23,735 nucleotides of DNA from Prevotellaceae bacterium (GTDB taxonomy: Bacteria > Bacteroidota > Bacteroidia > Bacteroidales > UBA932). The notes below the pieces were generated by a model. It had not been told where the DNA came from and ran no database searches. It was given only the letters and a program-made list of their open reading frames with translations. Location: assembly GCA_031287815.1 (NCBI GenBank), contig JAITSM010000221.1:1-23735 (forward strand), in the 5' to 3' direction. The position numbers were made by a program, and so were the translations under genes. Positions 7,601 to 13,919 of this stretch are shown in pieces (position 1 is the stretch's first letter; the number at the start of each line of letters is the position of its first letter).

Positions 7601-8006
7601 AATTTTTATTTTTTAATTGTTATTATTTTTTGCAGCCACAGGGTTGTTTTGCAAACACAAACTTTCCTATATAAAACAACCCCCTGCTGCAATTTTTTGT
7701 TCACTGCCAATCATTGCAGAATTATTATTCTCTACAACTTATTTCTTTAACTTTTATGATGATTTTTTCCTGATTCCACTAAAAAACCAAGAGTGGAAAA
7801 GGTTACTATATTTACCATTATTCGAGGTTCGCGAAAACCCAACAAGCAAATAAGTATAGCAACCTGTTTCCACTCTTGGTGAGGTTGCTTTTCCTTATAT
7901 TCTTGCTTGTTTTGAAATTTTCGCGATTTCGAATAATGCGCAGAATAAAAGTTAAAGCGATATATTTTTTTATATCAATCTCAGAATGTCAAAGAGCACG
8001 TAATAC
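7601..8006 (-). promoter_or_regulatory. Structured 5' leader RNA, copy B (clearest pseudoknot)
   Basis: An outer helix is possible between 7745-7757 (CTTTAACTTTTAT) and 7945-7957 (its exact complement). Within it, arm 7817-7864 pairs imperfectly with 7883-7936; paired blocks include ATTATTCGA, TTCGCGAAA, ACAAGCAA and GCAACC. The apical loop region 7861-7880 is complementary to 7786-7804: ACCAAGAGTGGAAA is matched without a break, then AGGTT after a one-base bulge. This lies about 12 nt 3' of the stem in the transcript, giving an H-type pseudoknot. The terminal hairpin is 7630-7692 (GGGTTGTTTT with AAAACAACCC, inside TTGCAGC/GCTGCAA), loop motif GTTTGTGTTTG. A small AT hairpin (GATATA/TATATC) lies near the 5' end. 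Confidence 0.8.
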
Positions 8007-8011
8007 CGCTG

Positions 8012-8041
8012 CAAATATAATTACATTTTTTTTAATTCCAA
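8012..8041 (-). promoter_or_regulatory. Promoter of leader B
   Basis: The minus strand has TTG (8041-8039), 19 nt, TATATTTG (8019-8012), then CAGCGG. It is the same module as at 555, 15215 and 17065 and lies 33 bp after the superoxide dismutase stop. Confidence 0.8.
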
Positions 8042-8074
8042 CTATTTTTGAAAAATTTTTACCAAAGGCGCTTT

Positions 8075-8719
8075 CTACAGTCTTTTTTCTATCACGCTCC
8101 AGTCGAGTATTTCCCAAAAGGCGTTGATGTATTCGTTCCGGCGGTTTTGGTAGTCGAGGTAGTAGGCATGCTCCCAAACGTCGCAGCCCATCAGCACCTG
8201 CTGTCCGCTCCGGAGGGGGTTGCCGGCGTTACTTTCCTGCGTGATGGAAAGCGATCCGTCTTCGTTTTTCACCAGCCATACCCAGCCCGAGCCAAACAGC
8301 CCGGCTGCCGCCTTGTTGAACTGTTCCTTAAAATTGTCGAACGAGCCGAAGCTTTTGTCAATGGCCGTTGCCAGTTCGCCGCCGGGCTGGGACTGCGGCG
8401 CAGAAGAAAACTGTTCGAAGTAAAGCGCATGATTCCATAGCTGCGCTGCGTTGTTGAAAATAGCGCCGTCTGCATTTTTTACAATAAATTCCAAATCCGA
8501 CGTTTCAAACGGCGAGCCTGCTATAAGTGTGTTAAGGTTGTTTACATAGGTTTGCAAGTGTTTGCCGTAATGCAATTCCATTGTTTGTTTGCTGATTTTC
8601 GGGGCAAGCGCATCCAGTGCATACGGAAGTTCCGGCAACGTGAATGTTTCGGCGTGTACATTTGTGTAGCCAAGCAGCAAAAAGCCGCATAAGATAAGGG
8701 TTGTAACATTTCTTTTCAT
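8075..8719 (-). CDS. sodB: Superoxide dismutase, Fe/Mn family, with signal peptide
   Basis: Converts superoxide to hydrogen peroxide and oxygen. The metal ligands are all present: His50 (LHYGKH), His97 (QLWNHALYF), Asp180 and His184 (GCDVWEHAYYLDYQNRR). Gln93 in NNAAQLWNH is the Fe-type arrangement, and the sequence is close in pattern to the cambialistic Porphyromonas enzyme, so iron or either metal may be used. Unusually, the family domain (FTLPELPYALDALAP onward) is preceded by a signal peptide (MKRNVTTLILCGFLLLGYTNVHA, cleavage near residue 23), which predicts a periplasmic enzyme. Most bacterial Fe/Mn enzymes are cytosolic. The 214-residue length equals a normal core of about 190 plus the signal. 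The flavodiiron protein two genes upstream is another oxygen-defence candidate. The gene symbol is by family. Confidence 0.92.
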   Translation of the reverse strand: MKRNVTTLILCGFLLLGYTNVHAETFTLPELPYALDALAPKISKQTMELHYGKHLQTYVNNLNTLIAGSPFETSDLEFIVKNADGAIFNNAAQLWNHALYFEQFSSAPQSQPGGELATAIDKSFGSFDNFKEQFNKAAAGLFGSGWVWLVKNEDGSLSITQESNAGNPLRSGQQVLMGCDVWEHAYYLDYQNRRNEYINAFWEILDWSVIEKRL

Positions 8720-8750
8720 CTGTAGTATGTTTAAAGGGTTAATAATAGAA

Positions 8751-8758
8751 CAAATATA
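8751..8758 (-). promoter_or_regulatory. -7 element for the superoxide dismutase gene
   Basis: The minus strand reads TATATTTG (8758-8751), about 31 nt before the ATG. The -33 region has TTT rather than TTG. Confidence 0.55.
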
Positions 8759-8841
8759 ATAAAATATTTCTAAAGAGGCGTGCGGGAAAAATGTTCAATA
8801 CTTCCGCCATGAAATGGTTGCGCGCCCTACCGCTATTGTGC

Positions 8842-10404
8842 TCAGGCGATTTCTGTCAACTCTTTAAAGTGCTGTTGCAGCTGTTGCTTTACTTCCTTTA
8901 TGTCGACGGCTTGCCCTGTTTCGGCGGCTAAGGAGGTTACGCCTTTGTCGGTGAAGCCGCAGGGATGAATGTAGCGGTAATAGGAGAGGTCGGTATTTAC
9001 GTTGAGTGCAAAGCCGTGCGTCGTAACATAGCGCGAGGCATGCACGCCGATAGCGCAGATTTTCCGCGCAGCCGGTTTGCCGGCGTCGAGCCACACGCCG
9101 GTGGCGCCGGGAAGCCGCCCGACAGCCAGCCCGTGGTGTTGCAAGGTGCGAATGACAGTTTCTTCTATTGTAAAAATATACTGTTTCAACGAAAGGCGCA
9201 GCGTTTCCAAATCCAGCACCGGGTAGCCTACTATCTGTCCGGGGCCGTGATAGGTGATGTCGCCGCCACGATCCACATGGTAATAGGCGGCGTTTATTTT
9301 GCTTAAAAACCCGGCGTCCACCAGCAGGTTGTTGGCTTTTCCATTCCGCCCGAGCGTGTACACGTGCGGATGTTCGCAGAAAATAAACGTATTTCCGGCT
9401 GGCGGCGTGGAGGGGTTTGTTGCGGCCGGCGCGGCCTTGCGGGCGATGAGTTGGGCGGCGAGGGCGCGTTGCCGTTCCCACGCTTCCCGGTAATCAATCA
9501 ATCCCCAATCGACGAAGGCCACCCCTCCCCCCGCCTTCCCCAAAGGGGAGGGGGCTGGGGGGAGGCGGCTTGCTGCCCACTGCTCCTCCGCCATGTACGA
9601 CGAGCGGACAAGCGGGCTGCTTGCCACATGGTCGAATCCCATGTCGAGCCCGGTTTTCCGGTAGTATTCAAACTGCGCCGGCGGGATATATCCGGCTACC
9701 GGAAGGTGTTGCCGGGTAGGTTGCAGGTATTGCCCGATGGTCAGGAGGCGTACGCCGGTGCGGCGCATATCGCGCATCACGTCCAGCACTTCCTGCGTCG
9801 TTTCGCCCAGCCCGAGCATAATCCCCGACTTGGTAACGTATCCGCGACGAGCGGCGTATGCCAGCACGTCCAGGCTTTTGCGGTAGCCGGCGCGGGAGCG
9901 CACCTGCGGCGTCAGCCGTTCCACTGTTTCCATATTATGCCCGACAATATCGGGTTGGGCGTCCAGCGCCATGTCCAGCCACCCGGTTTCCGCATCAAAG
10001 TCGGGAATCAGCGTTTCGATGATAGTATGCGGCGTTATTTCCCGAATAGCGCGGACAACGGCCGCCCAGTGCCCCGCGCCCTTGTCGGGCAGGTCGTCGC
10101 GGTCGACAGAGGTGATGACGCAATGGCGAAGCTGCATCAGCCGGACGCTTTCCGCGATTTTCTGCGGCTCTTGCGGGTCGGGCGGCAGGGGCTTGCCGGT
10201 CCGGGTGGCGCAGAATTTACAGGAGCGCGTGCAAATATCGCCCAGTATCATAAACGTTGCTACGCCGCGATTCCAGCACCGCCCGATATTCGGGCACCGC
10301 CCGCTGCTGCAAATAGTGTGCAGCCGGTGTTGCTCCACTATCTTCCGGACGGCCGGATAGGCGCCTGTAGCTTCTAATTTTATCTTTAACCAGTCGGGCT
10401 TCAA
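8842..10404 (-). CDS. lipAB: Fused lipoyl synthase and octanoyltransferase (LipA-LipB)
   Basis: One 520-residue frame carries both steps of lipoate assembly. Residues 1-280 are LipA, the radical SAM enzyme that inserts sulfur into octanoyl chains. The auxiliary cluster cysteines are Cys32, Cys37 and Cys43, the SAM cluster is Cys58, Cys62 and Cys65 (CTRSCKFC), and the terminal RSSY is at 267-270. Residues 295-520 are LipB, which moves octanoate from ACP to target proteins: FVDWGLIDYREAW, RGGDITYHGPGQ (379-390), Lys448 (RKICAIGVHASR) and nucleophile Cys482 (HPCGFTDKG). The linker (about 281-294, LPPAPSPLGKAGGG) is encoded by the palindromic element at 9521-9571. The start is TTG at 10404; no ATG lies upstream in frame, and the family's usual first few residues are missing where a heptamer array begins. 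All catalytic residues are present. Confidence 0.93.
   Translation of the reverse strand: MKPDWLKIKLEATGAYPAVRKIVEQHRLHTICSSGRCPNIGRCWNRGVATFMILGDICTRSCKFCATRTGKPLPPDPQEPQKIAESVRLMQLRHCVITSVDRDDLPDKGAGHWAAVVRAIREITPHTIIETLIPDFDAETGWLDMALDAQPDIVGHNMETVERLTPQVRSRAGYRKSLDVLAYAARRGYVTKSGIMLGLGETTQEVLDVMRDMRRTGVRLLTIGQYLQPTRQHLPVAGYIPPAQFEYYRKTGLDMGFDHVASSPLVRSSYMAEEQWAASRLPPAPSPLGKAGGGVAFVDWGLIDYREAWERQRALAAQLIARKAAPAATNPSTPPAGNTFIFCEHPHVYTLGRNGKANNLLVDAGFLSKINAAYYHVDRGGDITYHGPGQIVGYPVLDLETLRLSLKQYIFTIEETVIRTLQHHGLAVGRLPGATGVWLDAGKPAARKICAIGVHASRYVTTHGFALNVNTDLSYYRYIHPCGFTDKGVTSLAAETGQAVDIKEVKQQLQQHFKELTEIA
9521..9571. repeat. G/C-rich palindromic element at the LipA-LipB joint
   Basis: An imperfect palindrome of about 50 bp centred on TTCCCCAAAGGGGA, with CCTCCCCCC and GGGGGGAGG at the ends. 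It is in frame and encodes roughly residues 278-295 of the fusion. It is related to the elements at 7552, 18198 and 23595. Confidence 0.65.
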
Positions 10405-10407
10405 GGG

Positions 10408-10456
10408 GGTGATGAGTGAAAGGTGATGGGTGAAAGGTGATGGGTGATGGGTGATG
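10408..10456. repeat. Heptanucleotide array GGTGATG at the lipA 5' end
   Basis: Seven contiguous 7-bp units: GGTGATG five times, AGTGAAA once and GGTGAAA once. It sits directly upstream of the TTG start of the fusion gene (minus strand), in the place of the usual LipA N-terminus and leader. Confidence 0.75.
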
Positions 10457-10461
10457 AGACA

Positions 10462-10503
10462 ACTACTGCCTACTGTTTACTGCTACTGCCTACTGCTACT
10501 GCC
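10462..10503. repeat. ACTGCCT-type heptamer array at the end of the flavodiiron gene
   Basis: ACTGCCT, ACTGTTT, ACTGCT, ACTGCCT, ACTGCT and ACTGCC follow each other (7- and 6-bp units). The flavodiiron stop codon (10472-10470) and its last dozen or so codons are inside the array. A nearly identical array is at 16393-16432 in ilvN. Confidence 0.7.
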
Positions 10504-11660
10504 ATAGCTGCGGCTAACTGGTCGTAGCCGCCGGTGGGGGTGTGTGCGGGGTTGCCGGGTACTTCTATCGCATCGGCTGCCAGCGGCCACTCCAGCGTTT
10601 CCAGCGTTTTCTTTATATAGTTTACCGCGCCGCCGTTCCAGCTATATGTGCCGAAGGCCCCCGCCATTTTGTTTTTGGGTTTGATGTGCGTCAATTTCGT
10701 ACAGAGCAGTTCCAGCAGGGGATGCGCATAGCCGTTGTAGGTACAGCTGCCGAGAATCACGCCGCGAAATTTCCATATTTCGCTCAACAGGAACGAAAGG
10801 TGCGTTTTGGAAACGTCGAAAAGGCGGATGTCGCGTATGCCCTGTCCGGCAAGACAACGGGCGATATGGTCTGCCATCGCTTCGGTATGCCCGTACATGG
10901 AAGCAAAGGCAATGACCACGCCCGGCTGCGCTTCATGGCGGCTCCAGCGGTCGTACCAGTCGATGATTTTCGACGGCTGGCTGCGCCATACCAGTCCGTG
11001 CGTCGGGCAAACAATGCGCACCGGAATACTTTTCAGTTTCGCAATCGCTTTTTGCACCATCAGGGAAAATTGCCCGACGATATTGGAATAATAGCGCAGC
11101 GCTTCGTCTTCGTAGCGTTCTACGTGCACTTGATCGTCGAAAATGCCGCCGTCGAGCGTGCCGAACGAGCCGAAGGCATCGCCGGTAAAGAGGAGCTGTT
11201 CCGTAGTGTCGTAGGTCATCATCGTTTCAGGCCAATGCACCCAGGGCGTCAGGAGGAATTGCAGGTGATGATGTCCCAGCTCCAGCCGGCTGTTTTCGGT
11301 TATTTCCTGTAAATTTTCGCTGATGCCGAAATAGGCCGTCAGCAGTTGAAATGTTTTCTTATTCCCGATAATCCGGACAGCCGGATATTGTTTGACCAGT
11401 GCGCCAATCATGCCGGCGTGGTCAGGTTCCATGTGGTTAATGATTAAATAATCCAGCGGCCGCCCCTGCAGGCAGGCGGCAATGCGGTCTAAATAGCCGG
11501 TTGCCATAGAATGGTCGATGGTATCGACCAGCGCGGTTTTTTCATCGTTGATGATATAAGAATTGTAGGCTACGCCATAAGGCAGCGGCCAAAGGTTTTC
11601 AAACAATTGTTTCCGGCGGTCATTCACGCCTACCCAGTCGATTTTTCCGATAATATTCAT
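10470..11660 (-). CDS. Flavodiiron protein (A-type flavoprotein, oxygen/NO reductase)
   Basis: Cytosolic enzyme that reduces oxygen to water or nitric oxide to N2O in anaerobes. The 396 residues have the usual two domains. The metallo-beta-lactamase-like part carries the diiron ligands His76, Glu78, Asp80 and His81 (NHMEPDHAG), His142 (PWVHWPETM), Asp161 (GDAFGSFG) and His221 (CPTHGLVW). The flavodoxin part begins near 247, with the FMN phosphate loop SMYGHTEAMA (254-263) and GTYSWNGGAV (337-346). No rubredoxin domain is fused, so an external electron donor is expected. The C-terminal tail AVGSSSKQ is encoded by the heptamer array and nearly repeats the end of IlvN, so the native last residues seem to have been replaced. 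A detoxification role beside the superoxide dismutase is plausible; oxygen versus NO cannot be told from sequence. Confidence 0.93.
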   Translation of the reverse strand: MNIIGKIDWVGVNDRRKQLFENLWPLPYGVAYNSYIINDEKTALVDTIDHSMATGYLDRIAACLQGRPLDYLIINHMEPDHAGMIGALVKQYPAVRIIGNKKTFQLLTAYFGISENLQEITENSRLELGHHHLQFLLTPWVHWPETMMTYDTTEQLLFTGDAFGSFGTLDGGIFDDQVHVERYEDEALRYYSNIVGQFSLMVQKAIAKLKSIPVRIVCPTHGLVWRSQPSKIIDWYDRWSRHEAQPGVVIAFASMYGHTEAMADHIARCLAGQGIRDIRLFDVSKTHLSFLLSEIWKFRGVILGSCTYNGYAHPLLELLCTKLTHIKPKNKMAGAFGTYSWNGGAVNYIKKTLETLEWPLAADAIEVPGNPAHTPTGGYDQLAAAMAVAVGSSSKQ

Positions 11661-12052
11661 TTTAATAGTTGCTTTTAATTATGAGGTATGAGGTAGCTGA
11701 GGCCAGAACATACATCATACTTCAATGTAAGCATACATTGCTTCCCCGCGATGCGCGGGAGAGTAATGTATGCATACATTGCTTCCCCGCGATGCGCGGG
11801 AGAGTAATGTAAGCCATACATTGGTTCGCCGCGATGTGCGGGAGAGCAATGTAAGCATACATTGGTTCCCCGCGATGCGCGGGAGAGCAATGTAAGCATA
11901 CATTGGTTCCCCGCGATGCGCGGGAGAGCAATGTAAGCATACATTGGATCGAGTAAAAAGTTGTTCCCACAGATTTTCACAGATTTTTTTCCATTTCACA
12001 GATTTTTTTTTGAAGTATGAAGTATGATGTATGAAGTAGCTGGCGCCAAAAC
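11661..12052. other. Repeat-filled intergenic region, no credible gene
   Basis: Between the flavodiiron and permease genes. Holds two ATGAGGT heptamers (11681-11694), the 41-bp tandem array (11723-11948), two or three ACAGATTT pieces (about 11969-12010) like those at 6535, four GAAGTAT-type heptamers (12012-12039) and AGCTGGCGCC (about 12038-12047). Open frames across it arise from the repeat and lack gene-like features. Confidence 0.6.
11723..11948. repeat. Tandem array, about 41-bp unit, five copies
   Basis: Each unit has two palindromes: an AT one (AATGTAAGCATACATT) and a GC one (CCCCGCGATGCGCGGG), joined by GGTT or GCTT and AGAG. The five GC palindromes begin near 11744, 11785, 11828, 11868 and 11909. 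Copies are nearly identical; the third differs at two positions (CGCCGCGATGTGCGGG). The whole unit is conserved, so there are no spacers. Confidence 0.85.
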
Positions 12053-12091
12053 ATACATCATACATCATACATCATACATCATACATCATAC
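12053..12091. repeat. ATACATC heptamer array at the permease 3' end
   Basis: Five complete ATACATC units and a four-base remainder. The stop codon of the minus-strand permease (12081-12079) and the codons for its final residues YDV lie inside it. Confidence 0.75.
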
Positions 12092-13527
12092 TTTTTTCTC
12101 AGGTGGCTGTGCCGCCGGCCGTAGGTGAAATAGATTACAAATCCCAACAGGGTCCAGAGGAGGAGCCGCAGCCATGTATTCCAGGGGAGCGCCGCCATCT
12201 GCAAAACACAAAAGAAGGCGCCCAGCAAGGGAATGAACGGCATCAGCGGAACCTTGAAGGGGCGGTGCAGTTGCGGCTGCGTACGGCGCAAGACCACGAC
12301 GGAAAGGCACACAATCGCAAAAGCCATCAATGTACCTATGGATACCAGTTCGCTCAAAACGTTTAACGGCAGCGTGCCGGCAATAATGCCGGTGGCGATG
12401 CCGGCAAAAACGGTAGCGTTCTGCGGTACGCCGCGTTTTGCATGGACTTTGGAAAACATGCCCGGCAATAACCCGTCCCTCGAAATAGCGTAGTAAATGC
12501 GCGATTGCCCCATCATCATCACCAGTATCACAGAACTGATGCCGGCAATAGCGCCCAGTTTAATCAACGGGCTCAGCCACGCCAGCCCTGTCCCGGCGCG
12601 GTCGATAGCCAAAGCAATGGGCGCATCGACATTTAGTTCCTTGTAACTTACGATTCCCGTCAGCACGGCGGTAACCGCCACGTACAGGAAGGCGCAACAG
12701 ATAAGCGAAATTAAAATCCCTTTGGGCATATCCTTTTGCGGGCGGCGGGTTTCCTGCGCCGCCGTAGAAAGCGCATCAAATCCGAGATAAGCAAAAAAGA
12801 CTACCGCCGCGCCGCGAAGCACGCCGCTCCACCCGAAATGCCCGAACGCGCCGGTATTCGCCGGTATATAAGGCGTCCAGTTGGACGTGTCGATAAAAGA
12901 CAGCCCGAAACCCACAAACAGGAGGATGACGCAGACCTTGATCACCACAATCACATTATTCACCCATGCCGACTGCCGGATGCCCGCCAGCAGCAACGTC
13001 GTTACGATAGCGACAATGCACATGGCGGGGAAATTGACCACGCTGCCGGTCAGTATCCATTCGCCGTGTTCATGCCCGAAGGTGGCCTGCAACAGCTGCT
13101 GTGGCAAATGAACGCCCCAGCCGTCCAGCAGGCTTTGCATGTAGCCCGACCACCCGACGGCTACCGTAGAACAGGCGAAGAGGTATTCCAGTACCAGATC
13201 CCACCCGATAAACCAGGCAAGGAACTCGCCCATGGTGGCGTAGCTGTACGAATATACGCTGCCGGACACCGGCATCATGGCGGCAAATTCGGCATAACAA
13301 AAACCGGCAAAAATGCATCCCAGCGCCGAGATAACAAAGGAAACCGTAAGCGCAGGGCCGGCATACTGCGCGGCGGCCTGGCCGGTAATAACAAATATGC
13401 CGGTGCCCACAATCGCGCCGATACCCAATGCCACGAGGTTCATGGTGGAGAGCGTGCGTTTCAGTCCGTCGTTAGCGCTGTCCCGCAGCATATCGTCGAT
13501 ATTTTTCCTTTTGAATAAGTGTTTCAT
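12079..13527 (-). CDS. APC-family amino acid permease
   Basis: Inner-membrane amino acid transporter with about twelve hydrophobic helices over 482 residues. It resembles the YfnA/cationic amino acid transporter group. The first helix has LVALGIGAIVGTGIFVITG, the classic glycine-rich substrate-binding segment, and VFFAYLGFDALSTAAQETRRPQKDMP is the family's helix-6 region. The longer frame opens at 13557, but ATG 13527 (MKHLFKRKNIDDML) lies about 40 nt after a TACCTTTG box, whereas the upstream ATG would sit almost at the transcription start. The last residues, YDV, come from the ATACATC heptamer array, so its C-terminus has been altered by the repeat. The substrate cannot be read from sequence. 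Confidence 0.9.
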   Translation of the reverse strand: MKHLFKRKNIDDMLRDSANDGLKRTLSTMNLVALGIGAIVGTGIFVITGQAAAQYAGPALTVSFVISALGCIFAGFCYAEFAAMMPVSGSVYSYSYATMGEFLAWFIGWDLVLEYLFACSTVAVGWSGYMQSLLDGWGVHLPQQLLQATFGHEHGEWILTGSVVNFPAMCIVAIVTTLLLAGIRQSAWVNNVIVVIKVCVILLFVGFGLSFIDTSNWTPYIPANTGAFGHFGWSGVLRGAAVVFFAYLGFDALSTAAQETRRPQKDMPKGILISLICCAFLYVAVTAVLTGIVSYKELNVDAPIALAIDRAGTGLAWLSPLIKLGAIAGISSVILVMMMGQSRIYYAISRDGLLPGMFSKVHAKRGVPQNATVFAGIATGIIAGTLPLNVLSELVSIGTLMAFAIVCLSVVVLRRTQPQLHRPFKVPLMPFIPLLGAFFCVLQMAALPWNTWLRLLLWTLLGFVIYFTYGRRHSHLRKKYDV

Positions 13528-13567
13528 AAAATATAATGATGATAAGTGGTTGCCCAATCAGCGGCTG

Positions 13568-13575
13568 CAAAGGTA
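13568..13575 (-). promoter_or_regulatory. -7 element for the permease gene
   Basis: The minus strand reads TACCTTTG (13575-13568), followed by CAGCC. It supports the start codon at 13527. No clear -33 TTG. Confidence 0.55.
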
Positions 13576-13919
13576 TAAAAAAAAGTGAAGAATGAAGGGT
13601 GACGTGTTAAAAGTTAAGAATAATATCATAGTTCTGTCGATAATATTTCGGTTAGGGGGGCTTCCGATGCGGACACCTTTTTTTGCCTTCCGGCGGCGCA
13701 AACTGTTCAAATTTCATTTCAAATTTCAAGTTTAAGGTTGCCGGCGACAGCCAACTTTCCATTCAGAAAGGGTTACGCGATGAAGCCTTAAGGGGAACAG
13801 GGCAAAAGAAGGGGAGCGGTTAGTAAAAAAATACTATTTTATCATTCAGTAATTAGTTAGGACAGTTTAACGCACACAACGACCCGGCGTATTTGCCAAA
13901 TGTGTCACGCTTATTTTAT
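13576..13919. other. Intergenic region, no gene recognised
   Basis: Contains AAAAGTTAAGAATA (also near 6489 and 17021), a GGGGGGCTTCCGATG piece, and AAGTTTAAGGTTGCCGGCGACAGCC. The last resembles the ilvC-ilvN spacer (GTTTCCGGCGCCAGCC). The rest is A/T-rich with no convincing coding frame, tRNA or promoter. Confidence 0.45.

Noticed and set aside
11723..11948. CRISPR array
   Set aside because: Whole units are conserved, there are no unique spacers, and no cas genes are nearby. The same applies to 17697-18111.
11675..12068. Overlapping minus-strand frames with SRASRGTNV/LPRIAG repeats
   Set aside because: They are translations of the 41-bp array in three frames; not protein-like.
13528..13557. 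Upstream ATG for the permease
   Set aside because: It would lie almost at the transcription start set by TACCTTTG at 13575-13568, and the extra residues are not family-like.
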